Assembly: GCA_017577615.1 (NCBI GenBank)
Contig: PKRE01000001.1
Span: forward strand, 682,001-746,000
Length of the DNA: 64,000 nucleotides
Origin: Gammaproteobacteria bacterium
GTDB taxonomy: Bacteria; Pseudomonadota; Gammaproteobacteria; Steroidobacterales; Steroidobacteraceae
Reading direction: 5' to 3'
Part shown: positions 15,768 through 23,947 of the stretch, piece after piece
How positions within the stretch are numbered: position 1 is the stretch's first letter
Layout of the letters: the number at the start of each line of letters is the position of its first letter
Made by a program: the position numbers and the translations under genes
Notes under the pieces: model-generated
The model's input: only the letters and a program-made list of their open reading frames with translations
What the model was told of the DNA's origin: nothing
The model's database searches: none

Positions 15768-18484
15768 GCGCACCTCGCAAGCTCGTCCTCGTAGACGCAT
15801 CTTCGTACTTGTATCGGGCCTTCCACGCGCTGCCGCCGCTGTCGAACTCGAAAGGCGAGCCGACGGGAGCGGTTTTCGGCGTGCTCAACATGCTGCAGAA
15901 GCTCCTCAAGGAAGAGGACCCTGAGCTGATCGGCATCGTTTTCGACGCACCCGGCAAGACGTTCCGCGACGAGCTGTTCGAAGCGTACAAGGCACAGCGC
16001 CCGCCGATGCCCGATGACTTGCGTGCGCAATTGCAGCCGTTGCTCGATTGCGTGGCGGCGATGGGTTTGCCGATCCTACGCATAGAAGGCGTCGAAGCCG
16101 ACGACGTCATCGGCACGCTCGCCACACATGCGGCGCAGGATGGGGTGGACGTGTTGATCTCGACGGGCGACAAGGACATGGCGCAGCTCGTTAACGAGCG
16201 CATCACGCTCGTTAACACGATGACCGGCACTCGTCTGGATCGAGCCGGCGTCAAGAGCAAGTTCGACGTTTGGCCCGAGCAGATCGTCGACTACCTAGCG
16301 CTGGTAGGAGACACCTCCGACAACATTCCGGGCGTACCGAGAGTCGGACCGAAAACCGCAGCGAAGTGGCTCAACCAGTACGGCACGCTCGACGAGCTCG
16401 TTGCCAACGCAGACGCGATTCCCGGCAAGGTGGGCGAGAGCCTGCGAGCGAGCCTCAAGGAGCTCGAGCTGTCGCGCAAGCTCGCGACGATCGACTGCAA
16501 TGTGGCGCTCGCGCAGACGTACGAGTCGCTCGTGCGTCGCGAGCCCGACCGCGAGCGCCTGCGTGAGCTGTACACGCGGCTCGAGCTGCGTTCGCTTCTG
16601 CGTCAGCTCGGAGAAAGCGCTGCCGCGGCCAGCAGCGAGACGGCCGCACCTCAACCGGCGAGCGGCCCTGCAGCAGTGCGTTCGTATGAAACCATCACTA
16701 CGCACGAAGCGCTGCAACGCTGGGTCGAGCGCTTGCAAGCCGCCGAGACGATCGCGATGCACACCAAGGCGAGCTCGGGCGATTACATGCAAGCACAGCT
16801 CGTCGGGATCGCGTTTGCAATCGAGCCAGGCACTGCGATCTACATTCCTTTCGCACACGACTACGCCGGCGCGCCGGCGCAGTTGCCGCGTCAAGAGACG
16901 CTCGAGAGGCTTGCGCCGATTCTCGAGAGTGAGCGACCGGTGAAAGTCGGTCATCACTTAAAGTTCGATGCACACATCCTCAGTCATCACGGCATCGTGC
17001 TCAAGGGCATGCGCTTCGATGCGATGCTCGAGTCGTACGTGCTGAACAGCACCGCGACACGGCACGACCTCGATGCGCTCGCTCGCAGGTATCTCGGCAT
17101 CGAGACGACGAATTACGACGAGGTCGTCGGGCGGGGCGCCAGGCAAATCAGTTTCAGTAAAGTCGCGATCGAAACTGCGACGCAGTGTGCGGCCGAGGAA
17201 GCGGACGTGTCCCTGCAGTTGCATCGCTCGCTGTGGCCGCAGCTGCAAGTCACTGGCAAGCTCGCCGCACTCTACACGCAAATCGAGCAACCCCTCACGC
17301 CCGTGCTCATGCGGATGGAACGGCACGGCGTGCTCATCGACGCCGAGCTTCTCAGACAACAAAGCAATGAGCTTGCTGCGCGCATGCGCGAACTCGAAGC
17401 CGAAGCGCACCGCGCAGCCGGTCGTCCCTTTGCGCTCGAGTCGCCGAAGCAGCTGCAGGAGATCCTGTTCGGCAAGCTCGGTCTGCCCGTGCTACGAAAG
17501 ACACCGACGGGCCAGCCTTCCACGGCCGAGGATGTGCTCGAGGAGCTCGCAGCAGCCTACGATCTGCCGCGCACGATTCTCGAATACCGTGCCTGCGCGA
17601 AGCTCAAGTCAACCTATACAGACAAGCTGCCGCTGCAAATCAATCCCCGGACGGGTCGTGTGCACACCACCTATCAGCAAGCCATCGCCGCCACGGGTCG
17701 ATTGTCGTCGTCGGACCCGAACCTGCAGAACATCCCGATCCGGACGGCGGAGGGCCGTCGCATCCGTCAGGCGTTTGTGGCGCCGCCCGGTTGGCTCATC
17801 GTGGCTGCCGACTACTCGCAGATCGAGCTGCGGATCATGGCGCACTTGTCTGGCGACGAAGGATTGCTGAAGGCGTTCAGCGAGGATCGGGACATCCACC
17901 AGGCCACCGCTGCCGAAGTCTTCGGCGTGCCGCTCGACCAAGTCACCCCTCAACAACGCCGCTCCGCGAAGGTCATCAACTTCGGGCTGATCTACGGGAT
18001 GTCTGCTTTCGGGCTCGCGAGCCGGTTGGGCATTCCTCGCGGCGAGGCACAGCACTACGTCGACCTGTACTTCCAGCGCTATCCGGGCGTGCGGCGTTAC
18101 ATGGAAGCGACACGCCAGCAGGCACGCGAGCTCGGCTATGTCGAGACGGTGTTCGGCCGCAGGCTGTATCTCAAGGACATCCACTCGCGCAACGCCAGCC
18201 TGCGTCAGGGGGCCGAGCGCGCGGCCATCAACGCGCCGATGCAGGGAACCGCCGCGGACATTATCAAACGCGCGATGATCGAGCTGGACCGTTGGCTCGC
18301 CGAGGGGCACATCGAAGCACACCTCATCATGCAGGTGCATGACGAACTCGTTTTCGAGGTCAAGCGCGAGCATGTCGACGAGCTGCTGCCTCGCGTGCGC
18401 GAGATCATGACCAGCGCCGCTGACCTGCGCACACCGCTCAAGGTCGAGGTCGGAGTGGGCGAGAACTGGGACGCGGCACACTAG
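15764..18484 (+). CDS. polA: DNA polymerase I with degenerate 3'-5' exonuclease site
   Basis: 906 residues. The N-terminal 5' nuclease (about 1-285) keeps its acidic motifs (VEADDVIG, STGDKDMAQLV, GDTSDNIPGVPRVGPKTA). The polymerase domain keeps motif A (DYSQIELR), motif B (RRSAKVINFGLIYG) and motif C (VHDELVFEV). The middle proofreading domain does not: aligned to E. coli Pol I by the flanking AFAIEPG and LKFD segments, Asp355 is His333, Glu357 is Lys335, Tyr497 is Cys475 and Asp501 is Glu479, while Asp424 remains as Asp402. The residue spacings (69, 142, 146) equal those of E. coli, so no gap is needed. Polymerase and flap-nuclease activity are expected; proofreading is probably lost. Its ATG overlaps lptM. 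Confidence 0.95.
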   Translation: MSAPRKLVLVDASSYLYRAFHALPPLSNSKGEPTGAVFGVLNMLQKLLKEEDPELIGIVFDAPGKTFRDELFEAYKAQRPPMPDDLRAQLQPLLDCVAAMGLPILRIEGVEADDVIGTLATHAAQDGVDVLISTGDKDMAQLVNERITLVNTMTGTRLDRAGVKSKFDVWPEQIVDYLALVGDTSDNIPGVPRVGPKTAAKWLNQYGTLDELVANADAIPGKVGESLRASLKELELSRKLATIDCNVALAQTYESLVRREPDRERLRELYTRLELRSLLRQLGESAAAASSETAAPQPASGPAAVRSYETITTHEALQRWVERLQAAETIAMHTKASSGDYMQAQLVGIAFAIEPGTAIYIPFAHDYAGAPAQLPRQETLERLAPILESERPVKVGHHLKFDAHILSHHGIVLKGMRFDAMLESYVLNSTATRHDLDALARRYLGIETTNYDEVVGRGARQISFSKVAIETATQCAAEEADVSLQLHRSLWPQLQVTGKLAALYTQIEQPLTPVLMRMERHGVLIDAELLRQQSNELAARMRELEAEAHRAAGRPFALESPKQLQEILFGKLGLPVLRKTPTGQPSTAEDVLEELAAAYDLPRTILEYRACAKLKSTYTDKLPLQINPRTGRVHTTYQQAIAATGRLSSSDPNLQNIPIRTAEGRRIRQAFVAPPGWLIVAADYSQIELRIMAHLSGDEGLLKAFSEDRDIHQATAAEVFGVPLDQVTPQQRRSAKVINFGLIYGMSAFGLASRLGIPRGEAQHYVDLYFQRYPGVRRYMEATRQQARELGYVETVFGRRLYLKDIHSRNASLRQGAERAAINAPMQGTAADIIKRAMIELDRWLAEGHIEAHLIMQVHDELVFEVKREHVDELLPRVREIMTSAADLRTPLKVEVGVGENWDAAH

Positions 18485-18588
18485 CGAGCTCCGTCCCCAA
18501 CCTCCGCAGCGTTCATGTACGCTTCAGCTCCGACGTGCACTCTAGCGAACGTCGATCGAACCTTAGACGGACTGACATGGAGAAAAGC

Positions 18589-19116
18589 ATGCGTAAGTTA
18601 GGCTGGTTGACCGTGCTGCTGCTCGGATGCGTTTCGACGGCTATGGCCGCAGACAACGGTGTCTACTTGGGTGTCGGTCTCGGACAAGCCAATGTGGAGC
18701 TCCGAGAAGGTCCGATCGACTTCGACGGCGACGACATGGGCTTCAAGGTCATCGGCGGCATTCGCCCCCTCGATTGGCTCGCCCTCGAAGCCAACTACGT
18801 TAATTTCGGCGAAGCCGACGACGATGGTCTCGAAGTGGACGCGGACGGGTTTTCCGCATTCGCAGTCGGGTTTCTACCGCTCGGCCCGGTCGACCTGTTC
18901 GCAAAGGCGGGGCTGATCAGCTGGGACAGCTCATTGCGCCAACGACGTGCATCCAGCTTCCGACTCACGGATAACGGCACTGACTTCGCCTACGGGATTG
19001 GCGCCCAGCTCAGATTCTTGAGCTTGAGCCTGCGCGCGGAATACGAGGTATTCGACATCGATGGGGTAGACGATCTGAACATGTTCTCCATCGGAGTGAC
19101 ATATACGTTCTTTTGA
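18589..19116 (+). CDS. Small outer-membrane beta-barrel protein (OmpW/OmpA-barrel type)
   Basis: 175 residues. The signal peptide MRKLGWLTVLLLGCVSTAMA is followed by a mature protein of alternating strands ending in TYTFF, the C-terminal aromatic of Bam-assembled barrels. GVYLGVGLGQANV and PLDWLALEANYVNFG resemble eight-strand 'outer membrane protein beta-barrel domain' proteins. The start at 18589 has GGAG seven bases upstream; an in-frame ATG at 18577 is an alternative. Function unknown. It separates polA from the small-RNA locus. Confidence 0.8.
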   Translation: MRKLGWLTVLLLGCVSTAMAADNGVYLGVGLGQANVELREGPIDFDGDDMGFKVIGGIRPLDWLALEANYVNFGEADDDGLEVDADGFSAFAVGFLPLGPVDLFAKAGLISWDSSLRQRRASSFRLTDNGTDFAYGIGAQLRFLSLSLRAEYEVFDIDGVDDLNMFSIGVTYTFF

Positions 19117-19144
19117 GGGCGTGGGGCTCGGGGCTTGGGTTGAG
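19117..19144 (+). repeat. G-rich heptad repeat after outer-membrane protein gene
   Basis: Directly after the stop codon are four 7-bp units, GGGCGTG, GGGCTCG, GGGCTTG and GGTTGAG. They follow the same 7-bp phasing as other intergenic arrays in this window but with different sequence. The next 150 bp to the AT-rich dyad show no gene. Confidence 0.65.
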
Positions 19145-19298
19145 GATGGGCGCCCTCGAGCCGCGCGGCGTAGCGAGCTGTCGTTGCGCTACTCACGGTT
19201 CGCACGTTGCGCCTCGGCAACGACACCGCTATCGATGCCGCCGCGAGCGTGGCGTCGGCACGACCCCGCAAGATCGCTGACGTCGCTCATAAGCGACT

Positions 19299-19326
19299 GA
19301 AAACATGAACACTTTTTCATGTTTTC
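19299..19326. promoter_or_regulatory. AT-rich perfect dyad upstream of the sRNA promoter
   Basis: GAAAACATGAA (19299-19309) and TTCATGTTTTC (19316-19326) form an 11-bp perfect inverted repeat around a 6-nt centre. It lies 16 bp upstream of the sigma-E-like -35 element and stands out as AT-rich in a GC-rich genome. No T-run follows, so it is more like an operator or UP-type element than a terminator; the binding protein is unknown. Confidence 0.5.
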
Positions 19327-19341
19327 ACAGCGAGCAGAACG

Positions 19342-19368
19342 GAACTTTCAGAATCCTTGGACGTCTCA
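19342..19368 (+). promoter_or_regulatory. sigma-E (RpoE/AlgU)-type promoter for the sRNA
   Basis: GGAACTT contains the -35 hexamer GAACTT (19342-19347). After a 16-bp spacer comes TCTCA (19364-19368), a 4-of-5 match to the ECF sigma-E -10 TCTGA. Transcription would begin near 19374-19376, just before the first hairpin of the predicted RNA. The position of promoter, hairpins and terminator relative to each other supports all three. Confidence 0.62.
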
Positions 19369-19373
19369 GTAAT

Positions 19374-19492
19374 CGAGCGTCGGCCAGGACGCTCCCGTCC
19401 GCTGACCTCCCTGAGTGGACGGAACCCGGTCCATCCCCATGCCGGGTAATACTCTTCCCGATGGCTCGCCAGAGCCATCGGGCTTTTTTTTT
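19374..19492 (+). ncRNA. candidate small RNA at the Spot 42/ErsA position (polA-engB interval)
   Basis: About 118 nt from the predicted start to the T-run. It contains four hairpins: GAGCGTC/GACGCTC (19375-19394); CGTCCGCT/AGTGGACG (19396-19421) with loop GACCTCCCTG, which exposes CCUCC, an anti-Shine-Dalgarno sequence; ACCCGG/CCGGGT (19424-19447) with a C-rich loop; and the terminator. No open reading frame with a Shine-Dalgarno is present. In E. coli, Spot 42, and in Pseudomonas, the AlgU-dependent ErsA lie in the same polA-engB gap, so this is a positional analogue. Homology by sequence was not established. Likely a trans-acting, Hfq-type envelope-stress regulator. Confidence 0.65.
19457..19492 (+). 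terminator. strong Rho-independent terminator of the sRNA
   Basis: An 11-bp perfect stem CCCGATGGCTC / GAGCCATCGGG with tetraloop GCCA is followed by one C and nine T. It is the strongest intrinsic terminator seen in the window. It is oriented for plus-strand transcription and converges on engB. Confidence 0.93.
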
Positions 19493-19533
19493 GGGGCGGG
19501 GCTTGGAGTTTGAGGGTAGCGGGCAACAGACCT

Positions 19534-19586
19534 CTATTCCTATGTCCCTATTCCACTCCTATTCCCTATTCCCTGTTTCTATCCCG
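19534..19586 (+). repeat. pyrimidine-rich heptad repeat (CTATTCC type)
   Basis: Seven 7-bp units with one 4-bp slip: CTATTCC, TATGTCC, CTATTCC, then ACTC, then CTATTCC, CTATTCC, CTGTTTC, TATCCCG. It lies in the gap between the sRNA terminator and the engB stop codon. A similar array occurs at 47081-47115. Confidence 0.7.
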
Positions 19587-19591
19587 GTCCG

Positions 19592-20200
<609 letters not shown>

Positions 20201-20303
20201 GATGTAAATGAGTAGGCGAAAGCGGCGCTAGTGTACAATTCCGAGCCTTTTACGCTGCCAGGCAGCTGCGAGCCTGCGAAAGAATAGGTGGAGTACGAAA
20301 ACG

Positions 20304-20918
20304 ATGAAGCTGCAGTCGATCCTCTTGCTTACGCTGCTTTGTTATGCAGGCGCGAATGCCGCCTCGCCCGTGAATGGGGGCTCGGCGGAGCAAGGCCAGG
20401 CGAAGTCCGCGACCTGCGTCGCGTGTCACGGAGCGGACGGCAACAGCCCCAACCCTGAATGGCCCAACATCGCCGGTCAGCACGCGTCTTACATCCTCAA
20501 GCAGCTGCAGGCGTTCAAGAGCGGTGCGCGGGAGAACCCGCTCATGTCCCCGATCGCCATGACACTGACGGAGGAGGACATGGCCGACTTGGCGGCGTAC
20601 TACTCGACGCAAACGCCGAGCGGGCTTGAGGCCGATCCAGAAAAAGTCGAGCTCGGACAGCGCATCTACCGCGGTGGCGATCTGGAAACCAAGGTAGCAG
20701 CCTGTATCGGCTGTCATGGCCCGCGCGGGACGGGTAACCCCGCGGCGGCTTATCCGGCCATCCGCGGCCAGCACGCAACTTATGTTGCCGCGCAGCTTCG
20801 CGCCTATCGCGCCGGCACCCGGCGCACCGACCCGGACGGCATGATGCGCGACGTGACACGCACCATGTCCGACGAGCAGATCGACGCAGTTGCGGCGTAC
20901 GTGCAAGGATTGCGCTAA
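20304..20918 (+). CDS. Cytochrome c4 (dihaem)
   Basis: 204 residues. A signal peptide (MKLQSILLLTLLCYAGANA) precedes two cytochrome c domains, each with a CXXCH haem-binding motif (CVACH about residue 38, CIGCH about residue 136). Met ligands are likely in the PLMSP and DPDGMMRD segments. Cytochrome c4 is a periplasmic or membrane-associated electron donor to terminal oxidases. GGTGGAG lies upstream of the ATG. Next to engB and upstream of dsbA, as in Pseudomonas. Confidence 0.92.
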   Translation: MKLQSILLLTLLCYAGANAASPVNGGSAEQGQAKSATCVACHGADGNSPNPEWPNIAGQHASYILKQLQAFKSGARENPLMSPIAMTLTEEDMADLAAYYSTQTPSGLEADPEKVELGQRIYRGGDLETKVAACIGCHGPRGTGNPAAAYPAIRGQHATYVAAQLRAYRAGTRRTDPDGMMRDVTRTMSDEQIDAVAAYVQGLR

Positions 20919-20947
20919 GTCCATCGTCCCTGACCCGGGTGGCGGCC

Positions 20948-21811
20948 ATGATCAAACTTGCTCGAACATACCTGACAGCGGTACTCCTCGCTGCGCTAGT
21001 TGCATGCGGCGGATCGGACACGACGCCGCCAGCTGTGCAAACGCCCACGGAGAACGTGGAAGCACCTCCCATCGCAGCTGAGCCGCAATCCGAAGACGAG
21101 ACGACGGCAGCTCAAGAAACCACTGAGGAAACGCCACCCGAGGCGATCAGCGAGACCAGCGACGAGCCAGTCGAGCAGCCGACCACCAACGCGACACAAC
21201 CCTCGATACGCGTCCCGACGACCGGGCCGTCGGGTCCGCCGACGTCGGCGCGCTTCAAGGAAGGCACCCATTATCAGAAGATCGTGCCGGCACAGCCGAC
21301 CAACGTGGCGCCCGGGAAGGTCGAGGTCGCCGAGGTGTTCTGGTACGGGTGCGGGCACTGCTACTCGCTCGACCCAGCGCTCGAGGCCTGGCGCAAGAAG
21401 GCACCCAGCTACATCGAATTCGTGCGCATCCCGGCGATGTGGAACGACACGTTGCGCATGCACGCGCGTCTGTTCTACACGGCAGAGGCGCTCGGCAAGC
21501 TCGAGGAGCTGCACTCCGCCATATTCCGCGAGATTCACGTAAACGGTAATTACCTGAACACCGTCGACAAGATCGCGGCCTTTTTCAAGCAGCACGGAGT
21601 CAGCCCTGAAGACTTCCACAAGACGTTCTCGTCTTTTGCCGTGGAGTCGAAGCTGCAGCGGGCCGATCTTCTCAACCGTCGCTATCGGATCGATTCCGTG
21701 CCGCGCATGATCGTGCACGGCAAGTACTCGACCGATGTCTCAAGCGCCGGCGGTGAAGCCAATCTCTTTGCCTTGCTGGGGGAATTGGCGGCGTACGAGC
21801 ACGGGAGCTAG
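20948..21811 (+). CDS. dsbA: DsbA-like thiol:disulfide oxidoreductase, lipoprotein form
   Basis: About 287 residues. A lipobox (LVACGG) suggests membrane anchoring. It is followed by about 80 residues rich in Glu, Thr and Pro, probably a flexible tether, and then a thioredoxin/DsbA domain with a helical insert. The active site is CGHC (Cys135, Cys138), in a YGCGHC context, and the cis-proline is in DSVPRMI. Classical DsbA is a soluble periplasmic protein with CPHC; here both the Gly-His pair and the anchor-linker differ. The ATG at 20948 is preferred over a GTG three codons upstream. Directly follows cytochrome c4, so probably co-transcribed. Confidence 0.87.
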   Translation: MIKLARTYLTAVLLAALVACGGSDTTPPAVQTPTENVEAPPIAAEPQSEDETTAAQETTEETPPEAISETSDEPVEQPTTNATQPSIRVPTTGPSGPPTSARFKEGTHYQKIVPAQPTNVAPGKVEVAEVFWYGCGHCYSLDPALEAWRKKAPSYIEFVRIPAMWNDTLRMHARLFYTAEALGKLEELHSAIFREIHVNGNYLNTVDKIAAFFKQHGVSPEDFHKTFSSFAVESKLQRADLLNRRYRIDSVPRMIVHGKYSTDVSSAGGEANLFALLGELAAYEHGS

Positions 21812-21848
21812 TCACCAGCGGACCACCGCACGAGGTTGCCAGGCGCCG

Positions 21849-22826
21849 ATGCTGAACGTATTCGTGCCGCGACCACATGGCCTCGTGCGGACCGACCCGG
21901 CCGCCGAGCCGCGCATTCCGGAGGACGCGCTGTGGATCGACATGCTGGAATCCACTGCGGAGGAGGAGCAGCTCGTCGAGCGGACGTTCAACATCGAAGT
22001 CCCGACGCGGGACGAGATGAAGGAGATCGAAACTTCCAGTCGTCTCTATGAGCACAACGGCGCGCTGTACATGACCGCAACGGTCGCGGCCCAGCTCGAT
22101 ACGGATCGCCCCGTCAGCACGGCCATCACCTTCATCCTGGTCGGTAACCGTCTGGTCACGAACCGACACATCGATACGAAACCGTTTCAGCAGTTCGCCG
22201 CGTACGCCGAGAACCACTCGTCCGCCTGCCAGAATGCATTGGCCGTCCTGGCAGGCATCATCGAAGCGCTCACCGAGCGCATCGCGGACATCCTCGAACG
22301 AGTCGGAGCCGACCTCGATACGATTTCCGGCAGCATCTTCACGCGGCGCGGTAAAGGACAACCGATGAGCCGCGACCTGCGCGCACTGATCGAACGCATC
22401 GGCTTCAACGGTGAGCTCAACTCGAAGGCCCGCGAGAGCTTGGTCAGCTTGGGGAGATTGCTAATGTTCGTACAGCAATCGGGTAACGTGGACATGCCAA
22501 ACGAGCAGCGCGATCGGTTTCGCTCGATCAGTCGCGACGTCGTTTCCCTTTCCGACCACGCGAGCTTCCTCGGCTCGAAGGTTTCGTTCCTGCTCGAAGC
22601 CACTCTCGGTCTCATCAACGTCGAGCAGAACAACATCATCAAGATCTTCTCGGTGGCGGCCGTTCTGTTCCTGCCACCGACGCTTATTGCCAGCATCTAC
22701 GGGATGAACTTCGACCTCCTCCCGCAGCTACCAGGTCGCTACAGCGATTTTTTCTTCGCCCTCATGCTGATGGTGGCCTCGATGGGCGTGACCTTTGCGT
22801 TCTTCAAGAAGAAGGGTTGGCTGTGA
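21849..22826 (+). CDS. corA: CorA-family magnesium/divalent-cation transporter
   Basis: 325 residues. A large cytoplasmic N-terminal domain is followed by a long stalk helix and two C-terminal membrane helices. The signature YGMNF ends the first helix (SVAAVLFLPPTLIASIYGMNF region, about 270-290), and the protein ends with basic residues (FKKKGWL), as in CorA. The frame is open upstream into dsbA; the ATG at 21849 begins the conserved N-terminus. CorA forms a pentameric Mg2+/Co2+/Ni2+ channel in the inner membrane. Confidence 0.93.
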   Translation: MLNVFVPRPHGLVRTDPAAEPRIPEDALWIDMLESTAEEEQLVERTFNIEVPTRDEMKEIETSSRLYEHNGALYMTATVAAQLDTDRPVSTAITFILVGNRLVTNRHIDTKPFQQFAAYAENHSSACQNALAVLAGIIEALTERIADILERVGADLDTISGSIFTRRGKGQPMSRDLRALIERIGFNGELNSKARESLVSLGRLLMFVQQSGNVDMPNEQRDRFRSISRDVVSLSDHASFLGSKVSFLLEATLGLINVEQNNIIKIFSVAAVLFLPPTLIASIYGMNFDLLPQLPGRYSDFFFALMLMVASMGVTFAFFKKKGWL

Positions 22827-23007
22827 CGTCAGGCCCCCTTGGGGCTGCGGGCTGGATCGGGGCATGCGCGTGCAATGTTTGCATGAGCTCGCTCGAGTCC
22901 CGGTTCTTTATCGCATCCAATGCCGCCTCGCGTATGATCCGCATTGAATCGACCGCGCATTAGCCCTGTAAATCACCATCGGCCAATCACTGCCTAGTCA
23001 CTTCTCC

Positions 23008-23835
23008 ATGGCTCACACAATCACCAACATGGCTCTCTTCTGCGACTTCGAGAACATCGCGCTCGGAGTGCGCGACGCGAAATACGCCAAGTTCGACATC
23101 GATCGCGTGCTGGAGCGCCTGCTGCTGAAGGGCAGCATCGTGGTCAAGAAGGCCTACTGCGACTGGGAACGTTACAAAGAGTTCAAAGGCCCGATGCACG
23201 AGGCGTCCTTCGAGCTGATCGAGATCCCGCACGTGCGCATGTCCGGAAAGAATTCCGCAGACATCCGCCTCGTCGTCGACGCGCTCGATCTGTGCTACAC
23301 GAAGGCGCACGTCGACACATTCGTCATCATCAGCGGCGACTCTGATTTCTCGCCGCTCGTGAGCAAGCTGCGTGAGAACAACAAGACGGTGATCGGCGTC
23401 GGCGTCAAGAGCTCAACCTCTGATCGACTGATCGCCAATTGCGACGAGTTCATCTACTACGACGATCTGGTGCGCGAGAGCGAGAAGAAGCAGCGCCGCC
23501 GGCGCAGCAGCAAGCAGTCCGCTTCGACCACATCGAGCAAGGAGCCAGCGAAGGCCGAGACGAACGAGAAAAGCGAAGAAGACCGCAAGCAGGAAGCCTT
23601 CGATCTGGTGCTGGACACCGTCGAGGCGCTGGCCAAGGAACGAGACCAGGGCGAAAAGATCTGGGGCTCGATGGTGAAGCAGACGTTGAAACGCCGCAAT
23701 CCCGGGTTCAATGAGAGCTACTATGGCTTTCGCACGTTCAGCGAGCTCCTCGAAGAGGCTCAGGAACGCAAGCTGCTCGTGCTGGAACCGGATCAGAAGT
23801 CGGGTGGATACATCATCAAGCGCGTGACCGGCTGA
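23008..23835 (+). CDS. NYN-domain (PIN-like) protein with C-terminal LOTUS/OST-HTH domain
   Basis: 275 residues. The N-terminal NYN domain (about 8-150) has FCDFENIA and ISGDSDFSPLVSKLRE, with conserved acidic residues of PIN-like nucleases (LabA/DUF88 type). A basic, Ser/Lys/Glu-rich linker (about 155-195) leads to a C-terminal winged-helix LOTUS/OST-HTH module (about 200-272) ending SGGYIIKRVTG. These proteins are thought to bind or cleave RNA. The 181-bp gap after corA shows no clear promoter. No Shine-Dalgarno is obvious; an in-frame Met seven residues later is an alternative start. Confidence 0.87.
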   Translation: MAHTITNMALFCDFENIALGVRDAKYAKFDIDRVLERLLLKGSIVVKKAYCDWERYKEFKGPMHEASFELIEIPHVRMSGKNSADIRLVVDALDLCYTKAHVDTFVIISGDSDFSPLVSKLRENNKTVIGVGVKSSTSDRLIANCDEFIYYDDLVRESEKKQRRRRSSKQSASTTSSKEPAKAETNEKSEEDRKQEAFDLVLDTVEALAKERDQGEKIWGSMVKQTLKRRNPGFNESYYGFRTFSELLEEAQERKLLVLEPDQKSGGYIIKRVTG

Positions 23836-23838
23836 CAA

Positions 23839-23866
23839 TGGGCTGCAGGCTACAGGTGTGCTCCCG
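23839..23866 (+). repeat. short heptad-phased repeat after the NYN gene
   Basis: TGGGCTG, CAGGCTA, CAGGTGT and GCTCCCG run in 7-bp phase after the stop codon. The first three resemble the minus-strand units at 4509-4540 (CAGGCTG, TAGGCTG, TAGGTGC), and both loci neighbour the sequence GCGCGCTCATC. Confidence 0.5.
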
Positions 23867-23947
23867 GCGCGCTCATCGCAAGATGCCGGTCCGAGCCGTT
23901 AAACGTAGCCCGCGCGGCCGACGGCTTGCACGCTCCCCGGAGGAGCA

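Noticed and set aside
19380..19492. 5S rRNA-like fragment (GGACGGAACCCGGTCC...)
   Set aside because: Only a short resemblance; the conserved 5S arms are missing and no rRNA genes are near. The hairpins fit a small RNA better.
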